From Tenacibaculum maritimum NCIMB 2154 (GTDB taxonomy: Bacteria; Bacteroidota; Bacteroidia; Flavobacteriales; Flavobacteriaceae): a DNA stretch of 64,000 bases. The stretch is taken from contig NZ_LT634361.1 in assembly GCF_900119795.1 (NCBI RefSeq), positions 1,984,001-2,048,000 of the forward strand, in the 5' to 3' direction. The notes beneath the pieces were generated by a model, which saw only the letters and a program-made list of their open reading frames with translations, did not search any database and was not told the DNA's origin. A program made the position numbers and the translations under genes. Of this stretch, positions 7,642 through 16,076 are shown in pieces (positions within the stretch are counted from its first letter, which is position 1; the number at the start of each line of letters is the position of its first letter).

Positions 7642-8874
7642 ATGGCTACTTTATTGATAAACATCAAAGAATTAATTCAAGTAAGAGAAAATACTATTAC
7701 CAAAGTTTCAGGAAAGGAGATGGGGATTTTACCTACAATTAAAAATGCTTTTCTGTTGCTCGAAAACGATCAAATAATTAACTACGGCAGTATGGATACT
7801 TTAGACACCTCTGCTGATGAAATTATTGATTGCACAGGTAAAATGATATTGCCTACATGGTGTGATTCTCATACCCATATTGTGTATGCTGGTAATAGGG
7901 AACAAGAATTTGTAGATCGAATTAATGGATTGACTTACGAGGAAATTGCTAATAATGGAGGTGGAATTTTAAATTCTGCTAAAAAACTACAGCAAACTAG
8001 TGAAGAAGATTTGTATCATCAATCTGCCCAACGATTAAAAGAAGTTATTTCGTTAGGTACTGGTGCTATTGAAATAAAATCAGGATATGGGCTCACAGTT
8101 GATGCTGAACTAAAAATGCTACGTGTCATCAAAAAACTTAAAGAAAATTTTGAGCTACCTATTAAGGCAACTTTTTTAGGTGCTCATGCCTTTCCGCAAG
8201 AGTATAAAGAGGACAAAGAAGGCTATATTGATTTAATTATCAATCAAATGCTTCCTCAAGTTGCAGCAGAAAACCTAGCTGAATTTATAGATGCTTTTTG
8301 TGAAACAGGATATTTTTCTGTTGAAGATACTTCCAAGATTTTAGCAGCAGCAAAACCATACGGATTGATTCCTAAGGTTCATGTCAATCAATTTACAACC
8401 ATTGGAGGTATTCAAATGAGTATCGCTCAAAATGCTTTATCTGTCGATCATCTAGAAGTAATGAATTCAGAAGACATCAATGCTTTAAAAAACACGGATA
8501 CAATGCCCGTTGCACTTCCTTCATGTTCTTATTTTTTAAGCATCCCATATACCCCTGCTAGAACTATTATTGATGAAGGACTTCCTTTGGCCTTGGCTAC
8601 AGACTTTAACCCTGGATCAACCCCCTCAGGCAATATGAATTTCGTGGTAGCAACTGCTTGTATAAAAATGAAAATGACTCCTGAAGAAGCTATAAATGCC
8701 GCAACAATCAATGGAGCCTATGCTATGAACCTATCTAATCAAGTTGGAAGTATTACCAAAGGCAAAAAAGCTAATTTTATAATTACTAAAGAAATTCCTA
8801 GTTACGGATTTATTCCTTATAATTTTGGTACTAACGTAATTGAAAGCGTTTTTATTAATGGTAAAAAAATTTAA
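7642..8874 (+). CDS. hutI: Imidazolonepropionase
   Basis: This 410-residue amidohydrolase opens the imidazolone ring in histidine degradation, giving N-formimino-L-glutamate. The metal motif HTH (His77, His79) sits in CDSHTHIVYAGNR. IKSGYGLT, the later metal His in VHVNQF, and the Asp in ATDFNPGS follow in family order. The length is normal. The stop codon is 1 base from the next start, so hutI and hutG form a translationally linked operon. The hutH and hutU genes for the first two steps are not in this window, so they must lie elsewhere if the pathway is complete. Confidence 0.95.
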   Translation: MATLLINIKELIQVRENTITKVSGKEMGILPTIKNAFLLLENDQIINYGSMDTLDTSADEIIDCTGKMILPTWCDSHTHIVYAGNREQEFVDRINGLTYEEIANNGGGILNSAKKLQQTSEEDLYHQSAQRLKEVISLGTGAIEIKSGYGLTVDAELKMLRVIKKLKENFELPIKATFLGAHAFPQEYKEDKEGYIDLIINQMLPQVAAENLAEFIDAFCETGYFSVEDTSKILAAAKPYGLIPKVHVNQFTTIGGIQMSIAQNALSVDHLEVMNSEDINALKNTDTMPVALPSCSYFLSIPYTPARTIIDEGLPLALATDFNPGSTPSGNMNFVVATACIKMKMTPEEAINAATINGAYAMNLSNQVGSITKGKKANFIITKEIPSYGFIPYNFGTNVIESVFINGKKI

Positions 8875-8875
8875 T

Positions 8876-9886
8876 ATGTTACATATTTTCACGCAAGATG
8901 AAATCCGTCAATTTATAAACCTTAGAGAAGGTGAGGTAAAATTAGGAGAAGTTATTTCTACTATTCATGATCCTGAAAACTTTTTCAAACAGGTAGAAAA
9001 TAGCAAATCAAAATTCGTTATCATAGGAGTTCCTGAAGATATTGGGGTGAAAATGAATAAGGGAAATGGCGGAGCACATACTGCTTTTACCCCTAGTTTA
9101 AAAGCTCTTCTTAACATCCAAGAGAATCAATTTATAACAGGAAAAGATATCCTTCTTTTAGGTTATTTAGATTTTTTAGAGGTAGCTCATGATTTTACTC
9201 CTGATGATCCTGAAAAAGGAGATTACTTGGTAAAGCAAATTGATTTAGAATTATCAAAATTAATCCATTTTCTCATTTCGGTAGGAAAAACCCCTATTAT
9301 AATTGGAGGAGGCCATAACAATTCCTACGGAAACTTAAAAGGTTTAGCTACAGCCAAAAAATCCTCTATTAATGTAGTCAATTTAGATGCTCATACTGAT
9401 TTGCGAAAACTTGAAGAACGCCATAGCGGTAATGGATTCTCTTATGCTATACATAATGGCTTTTTAGATCATTATTTTATGTTCGGGTTGCATCAAAATT
9501 ATACCCCTCAATATATTTTTGATCGTATTCATGAAAACATGAAGCTGGAGTACAATACTTTTGAAGCACTAGAAATATACAAATCTGTTCCTTTTGAAAA
9601 CGAATTACAACGAGCTTTAAACTTTATCAAAGAAAAGCCTTTCGGTATTGAAGTTGACTTAGACGCTATCCAAAATTTTCCAAGTAGTGCAATGACTCCT
9701 ACTGGATTTTCACCGCAACAAACTCGACAATTCGTTCATTTCTTCGGAAAGAACAAGAACGCTAGCTACCTACATATATGTGAAGGAGCTCCTTCTGTGA
9801 TGCAAGATGACCTAGCTATCAATCAAGTAGGTAAATTTATAAGTTATTTAATTACTGATTTTATAAAAGCGAACAACAGACGCTAA
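8876..9886 (+). CDS. hutG: Formimidoylglutamase (arginase/agmatinase family)
   Basis: A 336-residue ureohydrolase predicted to cleave N-formimino-L-glutamate to glutamate and formamide, the step after HutI. Mn-binding motifs are clear: GGGHNNS with His147, NLDAHTD with Asp171, His173 and Asp175, and EVDLDAI near residue 260. The frame is open from 8840 inside hutI, but the ATG at 8876, one base after the hutI stop, gives the natural start. The arginase-family fold alone does not fix the substrate. The neighbouring hutI makes formiminoglutamate by far the likeliest. Confidence 0.92.
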   Translation: MLHIFTQDEIRQFINLREGEVKLGEVISTIHDPENFFKQVENSKSKFVIIGVPEDIGVKMNKGNGGAHTAFTPSLKALLNIQENQFITGKDILLLGYLDFLEVAHDFTPDDPEKGDYLVKQIDLELSKLIHFLISVGKTPIIIGGGHNNSYGNLKGLATAKKSSINVVNLDAHTDLRKLEERHSGNGFSYAIHNGFLDHYFMFGLHQNYTPQYIFDRIHENMKLEYNTFEALEIYKSVPFENELQRALNFIKEKPFGIEVDLDAIQNFPSSAMTPTGFSPQQTRQFVHFFGKNKNASYLHICEGAPSVMQDDLAINQVGKFISYLITDFIKANNRR

Positions 9887-9916
9887 GTAATTTTTCATAG
9901 CATGCTCTAAAATATT

Positions 9917-9946
9917 TTTGAAATAATGTAACAAAATGTATTTTTA
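9917..9946 (+). promoter_or_regulatory. Possible promoter of the sigma-factor operon
   Basis: A -33-like TTTG (9917-9920) is followed after about 19 bases by TATTTTTA, a variant of TAnnTTTG with A in the last position. The same TATTTTTA variant stands upstream of the porin and carB genes. An ECF sigma factor often drives its own operon, so a non-housekeeping promoter is also possible. Confidence 0.35.
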
Positions 9947-9980
9947 CACTACTCATTAGCATCAACTAATTAAACTTTAA

Positions 9981-10475
9981 GTGCAGAAAGATCTAGAAGC
10001 TAAATTTTTATTAGACTTTGAGCAAAATCAAAATATTGTTCATAAGGTATGTCGAATTTATACGACCAACCAAGACGCACATAATGATTTGTTTCAAGAA
10101 ATAACAATTCAGCTTTGGAAAAATTATAGTAAATTTAGAGGAGATGCTAAATTCAGCACTTGGATGTATAGAGTTGCTTTAAATACAGCAATTTCTTTAT
10201 ACAGAAAATCAACTCGAACTATAAAAACGCAAGACATTAGCGACTTTGCTTATAAAATAAAGTCTAATGATTATGATGACACCGAAGAATTGCAATTAAA
10301 AGCCTTATACACTGCCATTCATAAATTAAACGATATTGATAAAGCATTGATATTTTTATATTTAGAAAACAAACCTTATAAGGAAATTTCAAAAACTTTA
10401 GGTATTAGTCAGGTAAATGCTCGTGTGAAGATGAATCGAGCTAAAGAAAAACTTAAAAAAGTATTAAACCCATAA
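9981..10475 (+). CDS. ECF-type RNA polymerase sigma factor
   Basis: A 164-residue sigma-70 family factor with only regions 2 and 4. Region 2 spans about residues 10-78, with DLFQEITIQLW (core binding) and FSTWMYRVALNTAI (-10 recognition). Region 4 spans about 105-162, with YLENKPYKEISKTLGIS forming a helix-turn-helix. The start is a GTG at 9981, and no ATG lies near enough to keep region 2 intact. It is followed after 3 bases by a four-helix membrane protein and then an outer-membrane-like protein. A cell-envelope signalling role is plausible but inferred. Confidence 0.88.
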   Translation: MQKDLEAKFLLDFEQNQNIVHKVCRIYTTNQDAHNDLFQEITIQLWKNYSKFRGDAKFSTWMYRVALNTAISLYRKSTRTIKTQDISDFAYKIKSNDYDDTEELQLKALYTAIHKLNDIDKALIFLYLENKPYKEISKTLGISQVNARVKMNRAKEKLKKVLNP

Positions 10476-10478
10476 TAT

Positions 10479-11087
10479 ATGGATTTATTAGAAGGATATA
10501 AAAAAGCATGGGATAATCAGCCTAAAGAAGTTAATATACTGTCAAAAGCTGATATTTATAAAATGGCACATTCAAAATCGTCTTCTATCGTAAAATGGAT
10601 TTTTATTATAGGACTTTTGGAATTTGCGATATTAAATTCTCTTTATTTCATTATTGATATGGAGGCAACCTATCAAAAATACAATAGTTTGGGGCTGGGA
10701 AAATTTGTTTTTTATTCTCAGATAATAACCTATCTTATCTTGTTTTACTTTTTAGCAAAGTTTTATTTGAATTATAAAAGTATCTCTGTTATTGAATCAA
10801 CAAAAACGTTAATGGCTAAAATTTTAAAAACTAGAAGAACAGTAAAGCATTATGTTTTATTCAATCTTATTTATGGCTTTATACTTTCTGGCATAGTCAC
10901 TATATCAATGATACAAACCAACATAGAAGAGCTTAGTTCTAAAAAACTATCATTATTCATTTGCCTAGCAATTATTAGCACAATAATATTGCTCGTACTC
11001 ATTTGGGGGTTTTACCAACTAATTTACGGTTTTTTACTACGTAAACTAACTATTAACTATAAAGAATTAGCAAAACTTGAAAATTAA
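10479..11087 (+). CDS. Hypothetical four-helix membrane protein, possible anti-sigma factor
   Basis: A 202-residue protein that I do not recognise. A hydrophilic N-terminus of about 35 residues (MDLLEGYKKAWDNQPKEVNI) precedes four predicted transmembrane helices at about 37-60, 78-98, 123-145 and 155-187. It starts 3 bases after the ECF sigma gene. A short cytoplasmic N-terminal segment plus membrane domain, encoded directly after an ECF factor, is a common anti-sigma layout. No zinc-binding HX3CX2C motif is seen, so it would not be of the classical ZAS type. The role is inference from context only. Confidence 0.7.
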   Translation: MDLLEGYKKAWDNQPKEVNILSKADIYKMAHSKSSSIVKWIFIIGLLEFAILNSLYFIIDMEATYQKYNSLGLGKFVFYSQIITYLILFYFLAKFYLNYKSISVIESTKTLMAKILKTRRTVKHYVLFNLIYGFILSGIVTISMIQTNIEELSSKKLSLFICLAIISTIILLVLIWGFYQLIYGFLLRKLTINYKELAKLEN

Positions 11088-11094
11088 ACATACT

Positions 11095-11586
11095 ATGAAA
11101 AAAGGAATCGCTTTACTATCCCTTATATGCTCTCTACACCTTTCATCTCAAAATACTACAAAATCTGATTTTTGGAATCATGTTCGCTATGGAGGTGGTT
11201 TGGGGTTGTCTTTTAGATCTAATAACACTACAGTTTCCATATCACCAAGCGCACTCTACGAATTTAATGACCAATTTTCTTTAGGAGCTAGTTTAGGGTA
11301 CTTATATAACAAACAAAATAGTTTAACATCAAATGTTTTTAGTGCCAGTATTATTTCATTATATAACCCCATAAGTCAAATACAAGTATCTGCAGAACTT
11401 GAACAGTTATTTGTAAACCAAAATTTACTAGGGTTCAAAAATAATTATAATTACCCCGCTCTTTACTTAGGAGTAGCTTATAGATTTGGAATGGCTTCTT
11501 TAGGTATTCGATATGATATTTTATATGATAAAGATACAAATATCTATATTTCTCCTATTTCTCCAATCATTAGGTTTTACTTTTAA
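11095..11586 (+). CDS. Putative outer-membrane beta-barrel protein
   Basis: A 163-residue exported protein. The signal peptide (about residues 1-19, MKKGIALLSLICSLHLSSQ) precedes alternating short strands such as SLGASLGYLYN and ALYLGVAYRFG. The terminus is aromatic (IIRFYF), as expected for a small eight-stranded barrel. The frame is open from a TTG at 11077, but the ATG at 11095, 7 bases after the previous stop, gives a standard signal peptide. It is third in the sigma-factor operon and could be its sensor or target. It converges on the threonine aldolase gene with a 6-base gap. Confidence 0.68.
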   Translation: MKKGIALLSLICSLHLSSQNTTKSDFWNHVRYGGGLGLSFRSNNTTVSISPSALYEFNDQFSLGASLGYLYNKQNSLTSNVFSASIISLYNPISQIQVSAELEQLFVNQNLLGFKNNYNYPALYLGVAYRFGMASLGIRYDILYDKDTNIYISPISPIIRFYF

Positions 11587-11592
11587 CTTAGC

Positions 11593-12615
11593 TTAATATA
11601 ATTTTTTAAGTTCTCTTAGTAGATAATGGTGCATTTCATCTGTATAATTTAAATGAGTAACAATTCGTAATTTACCTTCTCCCATAGCTATTAATAAAAT
11701 CCCTTTTTCTTTTAGCTTTTTTATAAATTCCTCTGAACTTATAGCTTTATCTACATAAAAAATAACAATATTAGTTTCAATAGGTTCTACTTTCGTTATA
11801 TAAGAGCATTCCTTTAAAACCGCTCCTATTTCTTTTGCTTTTTGATGATCTTCTTTTAAGCGATTAATATGATAATCCAACGCATATATTCCCGCAGCAG
11901 CTAAAAAACCCACTTGTCTCATTCCTCCTCCAAATAGCTTACGAATTCGTAATGCTTTTTCTATTTCTTTTTTTGTTCCTACTAAAACAGAACCAACAGG
12001 AGCTCCCAACCCTTTTGACAAGCATATAGAAATTGTATCAAATAATTTTCCATACTGCTTAGGTGTCTCGCCCTTCGCTACAAGAGCATTAAACAACCTA
12101 GCTCCATCTAAATGATACTTCAAATCGTGTTTTTTTGCTACTGCTCCTATCTTTTGCAGTTCCGAAAAATCCCAACAAGCACCACCTCCTTTATTCGTAG
12201 TATTTTCAATACATATTAACCTATTATACGGAGTATGTATATCTGGCTTATCTGAAACAAGTGAAACTAATTGCTCACTCGTAAACATCCCTCTATCTCC
12301 ATCAATTAAACACGAAGTTACTCCTGAATTAAAAGCTACCCCACCTCCTTCATAGTTATATACATGCGCCCATTTATCACAAAACATACGATCACCTGGC
12401 TGTGTGTGTAATTTTATTCCTGCTTGATTAGCCATAGTTCCTGACGGAAAAAACAATGCATCTTCCATGCCAAACATAGTTGCTATTTTCTGCTGTAATT
12501 TATTTACCGTAGGATCTGCTTTGAAAACATCATCCCCTACTTTAGCTACTAACATTGCTTCTAGCATTCCTTTAGTTGGTTTTGTAACCGTATCACTAAT
12601 TAAATTGATTTCCAT
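11593..12615 (-). CDS. Low-specificity L-threonine aldolase (PLP enzyme)
   Basis: A 340-residue fold-type I PLP enzyme of the beta-eliminating lyase family. It probably splits L-threonine or L-allo-threonine into glycine and acetaldehyde. The start MEINLISDTVTKPTKGM carries the family SDT-TKPT motif. DALFFPSGTMANQAG marks the cofactor phosphate site, HLDGARLFNA contains the PLP-pyridine Asp, and SICLSKGLGAPVGS contains the Schiff-base Lys. The length is normal. It is divergent from prfB. Some members of this family act on other beta-hydroxy amino acids. Confidence 0.88.
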   Translation of the reverse strand: MEINLISDTVTKPTKGMLEAMLVAKVGDDVFKADPTVNKLQQKIATMFGMEDALFFPSGTMANQAGIKLHTQPGDRMFCDKWAHVYNYEGGGVAFNSGVTSCLIDGDRGMFTSEQLVSLVSDKPDIHTPYNRLICIENTTNKGGGACWDFSELQKIGAVAKKHDLKYHLDGARLFNALVAKGETPKQYGKLFDTISICLSKGLGAPVGSVLVGTKKEIEKALRIRKLFGGGMRQVGFLAAAGIYALDYHINRLKEDHQKAKEIGAVLKECSYITKVEPIETNIVIFYVDKAISSEEFIKKLKEKGILLIAMGEGKLRIVTHLNYTDEMHHYLLRELKKLY

Positions 12616-12641
12616 TTACTATATAATTTAGTTTGAAAGTG

Positions 12642-12649
12642 TATTTTTG
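12642..12649 (+). promoter_or_regulatory. -7 promoter element (TATTTTTG) for prfB-arsC
   Basis: A perfect TAnnTTTG element ends only 8 bases before the prfB ATG at 12658. The predicted leader is just a few bases, so the mRNA looks nearly leaderless. Confidence 0.6.
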
Positions 12650-12657
12650 TACCGATT

Positions 12658-13752
12658 ATGATAACAAACGAACAACTTAAAAATATTTCTGAACGAGTTG
12701 ACAAGTTAAAGAGCTATTTGGAAATTGACAAGAAATTAATAGAAATTAATAATGAAGAGGAAAAAACCGCTAATCCTGATTTTTGGAATGATCCAAAAGA
12801 GGCAGAGATTTTAATGAAATCACTTCGATTCAAAAAAAAGTGGGTTGAAGATTATAACACCTGTGTTTCTTTAAATGACGATTTAACCGTCTTATATGAA
12901 TTTTATAAAGAAGGAGATATTGAAGATGAAGAACTCTTACAGCAATTTGAAAAAACAAATTCTTTTTTAGAAGATATCGAATTTAAAAATATGCTTTCTG
13001 AAGAAGGAGATCGCTTAAGCGCTACGATCCAAATCACTGCTGGAGCAGGAGGTACCGAAAGCTGTGACTGGGCTGAAATGCTTACTAGAATGTACACCAT
13101 GTGGGCTGAAAAGCAAGGTTTCTCTTTAAAAACCTTAAATTACCAAAGTGGTGATACTGCTGGTATAAAAACAGTTACTATAGAAATAAGTGGCGATTAC
13201 GCTTTTGGATGGTTAAAAGGAGAAAATGGCGTACACCGTTTAGTTAGAATCTCTCCGTTTGATAGCAATGCCAAACGGCATACTTCTTTTGCTTCTGTGT
13301 ATGTGTATCCTGTGGCTGATGATAGTATTGAAATAGATATAAATCCTGCTGATATTGAGATCGTAACTGCAAGGTCAAGCGGTGCTGGTGGGCAAAATGT
13401 AAATAAAGTTGAAACTAAAGTACAACTAACCCATAAACCTACGGGTATTAAAATTTCTTGCTCTAATTCACGCTCTCAACATGATAATAGAGCTACTGCA
13501 CTACAAATGTTAAAATCTCAACTATATGAAATAGAATTGCAAAAAAGATTGGCTGCGCGTGCTGATATCGAAGCTAATAAATTAAAAAATGAATGGGGAA
13601 GTCAAATTAGAAATTATGTAATGCATCCCTATAAGTTAGTAAAAGATGTGCGTACAGCTCATGAAACAGGAAATGTAGATGCTGTAATGGATGGAAATAT
13701 TAACCCTTTCTTAAAAGCCTATTTAATGTTAAATGGACAGAAGGAAAAATAA
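12658..13752 (+). CDS. prfB: Peptide chain release factor 2
   Basis: A 364-residue class I release factor that terminates translation at UGA and UAA. The SPF tripeptide (residues 199-201, in [14 protein letters not shown]) is the RF2 stop-codon reader. GGQ (244-246) is the peptidyl-transfer motif. The full protein is in one frame. At the point where many bacteria have an in-frame UGA and +1 frameshift, this gene reads Tyr-Leu-Glu (codons 20-22, near 12715-12723), so the autoregulatory frameshift is absent. It is followed after 6 bases by the ArsC-like gene. Confidence 0.96.
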   Translation: MITNEQLKNISERVDKLKSYLEIDKKLIEINNEEEKTANPDFWNDPKEAEILMKSLRFKKKWVEDYNTCVSLNDDLTVLYEFYKEGDIEDEELLQQFEKTNSFLEDIEFKNMLSEEGDRLSATIQITAGAGGTESCDWAEMLTRMYTMWAEKQGFSLKTLNYQSGDTAGIKTVTIEISGDYAFGWLKGENGVHRLVRISPFDSNAKRHTSFASVYVYPVADDSIEIDINPADIEIVTARSSGAGGQNVNKVETKVQLTHKPTGIKISCSNSRSQHDNRATALQMLKSQLYEIELQKRLAARADIEANKLKNEWGSQIRNYVMHPYKLVKDVRTAHETGNVDAVMDGNINPFLKAYLMLNGQKEK

Positions 13753-13758
13753 ATTTTA

Positions 13759-14106
13759 ATGGATATGATAAAAATATACCACAACAATAGATGTAGTAAA
13801 TCTCGTTCAGGATTGGAAATTTTAGAAACATCTGGAAAAGAATTTGAGGTTGTAAAATACCTTGAGCAACCTCCTTCTATTTCTGAACTCACAAAAATCA
13901 TTAATTTACTAAATATAAAACCTATTCAACTCGTTCGTAAAAACGAAGCTGTTTGGAAAGAAAATTATAAAGGTAAAGAACTTTCTGACACTGCTATTAT
14001 GGAAGCTATGGTTGAGTACCCTAAATTAATTGAGCGCCCAATAGTTATTAACGGTAATAAAGCTACTATAGGAAGACCTCCTGAAAACATACATAGTATC
14101 CTTTAA
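13759..14106 (+). CDS. ArsC/Spx-family thioredoxin-fold protein (arsenate reductase-like)
   Basis: A 115-residue small protein with the ArsC fold. The N-terminal strand and Cys12 (YHNNRCSKS) match the catalytic position. The C-terminal RPIVINGNKATIGRPPE matches the RPI/V loop that orients the substrate. It has no CX2C pair, so it resembles YffB/ArsC rather than Spx. Real arsenate reduction is not shown, since many family members with no ars neighbours have other or unknown thiol roles. It starts 6 bases after prfB, so it is probably co-transcribed. A Met at 13765 is a possible alternative start. Confidence 0.82.
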   Translation: MDMIKIYHNNRCSKSRSGLEILETSGKEFEVVKYLEQPPSISELTKIINLLNIKPIQLVRKNEAVWKENYKGKELSDTAIMEAMVEYPKLIERPIVINGNKATIGRPPENIHSIL

Positions 14107-14172
14107 TAACCAGCTTTTACATAGCAAATATTATATATCAGTTTTTACTAAAACTTGAATTAATTTAACATG

Positions 14173-14196
14173 AAGTCTTCTTTTTTAAGAAGGCTT
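14173..14196 (+). terminator. Probable terminator after prfB-arsC
   Basis: aagtcttctt (14173-14182) pairs with aagaaggctt (14187-14196) around a TTTT loop, with one G-T pair. A loose T-rich stretch follows. The U tract is weak, so efficiency is uncertain. Confidence 0.55.
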
Positions 14197-14279
14197 TATA
14201 GTTTTATCTTTTGATAATTACTGAAATAAAAATAACTTTTCTTTAAACGAAACTAAGCCTAAGTTATTAGTAACATTAG

Positions 14280-15230
14280 TTATTGGATAGAAGATTTAAT
14301 AAACCCCGTACCATAGCCTAAAAACTGAACCGATGTTGTTAATATGCTAAGAGCAGCAACATTTAATTTTTTATTTTGAATAAGTGAATCTACAAATATT
14401 GCTATAAAATATAATCCATAAAATATTAAAAACTCCCAATACCCTAAAAAAGATAACAGAATCCCTATACATAAAAACAATATAAACAGCGAAGGAAACC
14501 AGTAAGTTAATTTAGCTGTTGTAGGATATTTCTTATTCAATATTGGGCGAGCTGCTCCAAAAGAAAAAGTTTGCTTTAAAAATTGCCCTATAGTACTTCT
14601 TCTCTTATGAAAAACAAAAGCCTTTTCTATTAATTGCGTTTCAAAGTCATTTTTCCATAACCTAAATGTCAAGTCAATATCTTCACCCACCTTCATTTTA
14701 GAAAAACCTTTTGTTTTTTCAAATGCTTTTTTAGAAATCCCTAAATTAAAGCTACGGGGTTGAAACTTACCGATTGCCTTTTTCTTTCCTCGAATACCTC
14801 CAGTTGTTAATACTGAAGTCATTGAATAATTAATTGCTTTTTGTAATGGCGTAAAATCACTATGCGCTGCATCTGGCCCTCCAAAAGCATCTGTATAATT
14901 TTCTCTTAAGTTTTTTTTGACCTCTTGTAAATACTGAGTAGGAACAAGCACATCAGAATCTAGAATTATAAAATAATTCCCTTTCGCTTTATTCATTCCA
15001 AAATTACGACTTTCTCCTGCTCCACTATTTTCTTTAAAGAAATAACGAATACAAAGCTTTGATTTATACTTTTCTACTATTAAATCGCACTTTTCTGTTG
15101 ATCCATCCTCTACGATTACAATTTCAAAATCATCATGAAAATTTTGTTTAATAAGACTGCCTAGTAATTCATCAATCTCTTGAGGCCTATTATAAACGGG
15201 AATAACTATTGAAAATGATAAGTTCATCAT
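14280..15230 (-). CDS. Family 2 glycosyltransferase with C-terminal membrane helices
   Basis: A 316-residue GT-A fold glycosyltransferase. The N-terminal SIVIPVYNRP and VEDGST segments bind nucleotide sugar. Asp91-Ser92-Asp93 (IILDSDVLV) is the metal-binding DXD. A membrane region with about two helices follows near residues 245-300. Sugar donor and acceptor cannot be told. The frame is open from 15263, but the ATG at 15230 overlaps the upstream DUF3050 stop codon (TAATG), so it is preferred and indicates translational coupling. An unknown surface polysaccharide or lipid product is possible. Confidence 0.86.
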   Translation of the reverse strand: MMNLSFSIVIPVYNRPQEIDELLGSLIKQNFHDDFEIVIVEDGSTEKCDLIVEKYKSKLCIRYFFKENSGAGESRNFGMNKAKGNYFIILDSDVLVPTQYLQEVKKNLRENYTDAFGGPDAAHSDFTPLQKAINYSMTSVLTTGGIRGKKKAIGKFQPRSFNLGISKKAFEKTKGFSKMKVGEDIDLTFRLWKNDFETQLIEKAFVFHKRRSTIGQFLKQTFSFGAARPILNKKYPTTAKLTYWFPSLFILFLCIGILLSFLGYWEFLIFYGLYFIAIFVDSLIQNKKLNVAALSILTTSVQFLGYGTGFIKSSIQ

Positions 15231-15997
15231 TACCTTTTTAGCACATTTGCTATTCCTGTCCAAAGGTCAATTCTCTTTTGTAATGCCTCCTTTGCATAAC
15301 TTTCTACCTCATTCCATTTTTTAGCATCATTGCCGCACAATTCCTCAATCATTTTTAATGATAAAGGACCATGTTCATCTCCATCTAACTCAATATGCCT
15401 TCTTAAATAATAGGTTAATTTACTATAACTAACATTATTTCCTTCTTCTGCTTTTTGAACGATTTCTAAAAACATATCTGGAATTACATCTTCTCTTCCA
15501 AAAGTAAAACTTGCTGCTATAATATGCGGTTGCTCAGTTTTTATTACCTCAAAGGTAAAATTAACAAAATCTTCTACCTCTTTGAGTACTTTTATTTCCT
15601 TTAATATTTTATCTATAGATTCCCTTTCTTTTATTTTCTCTATAAAAGTGGTAATTTGAGTCATATCGGCTCCTACCTGCTCCATAGCATCTAAATACAT
15701 CTCAAAATGGCTTTTAGGTTCGCCTTTTTCATTAATATCACTTTCTTCTCCGTGCACAATTTCATTTACAAATCTTGCTGTTGTTGGATTTACCACGGGA
15801 ATCCAAGGTAAGCTAACACATGTTAACTTTTGCTGTAATGCTTTTAATAGCGACATAAAATCCCAAACAGCAAATACATGGCTTTCCATAAAAATTCTTA
15901 CATCTTTAATATCACTTAACGCCTCATACAGCTCATGCTTTTTTAACACTTCTCTAAGTGGCTCTACTCGCTTTTCTATTGATAAAATTCTTTTCAT
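15230..15997 (-). CDS. DUF3050 family protein (heme-oxygenase-like fold)
   Basis: A 255-residue soluble, mostly helical protein of DUF3050, placed by family knowledge in the heme-oxygenase-like fold. No signal peptide is seen. Acidic and His residues cluster as in the diiron members of that fold: Glu38-x-His40 on an early helix, Glu79-x2-His82 followed by Glu84, Glu85 and Asp87, and His201, Asp205 and His209 (DX3H) on a late helix. Whether it binds iron is inference. It is translationally coupled to the downstream glycosyltransferase. A terminator stands between it and fabI, so the pair forms its own unit. Confidence 0.82.
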   Translation of the reverse strand: MKRILSIEKRVEPLREVLKKHELYEALSDIKDVRIFMESHVFAVWDFMSLLKALQQKLTCVSLPWIPVVNPTTARFVNEIVHGEESDINEKGEPKSHFEMYLDAMEQVGADMTQITTFIEKIKERESIDKILKEIKVLKEVEDFVNFTFEVIKTEQPHIIAASFTFGREDVIPDMFLEIVQKAEEGNNVSYSKLTYYLRRHIELDGDEHGPLSLKMIEELCGNDAKKWNEVESYAKEALQKRIDLWTGIANVLKR

Positions 15998-16015
15998 TTT
16001 GTCCCCTCTTTAAAT

Positions 16016-16047
16016 AAAAAATGCAAATTTACTAATTTGCATTTTTT
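16016..16047 (-). terminator. Terminator of the bamD-fabI operon
   Basis: A 14-base stem (16016-16029 with 16034-16047) contains ATGCAAATT and its complement around a TACT loop. A and T runs at both ends make it work in either direction. It stands just after the fabI stop on the minus strand. Confidence 0.85.
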
Positions 16048-16076
16048 ATCCATCATAAAATTGAAAGCCTTTTTAT

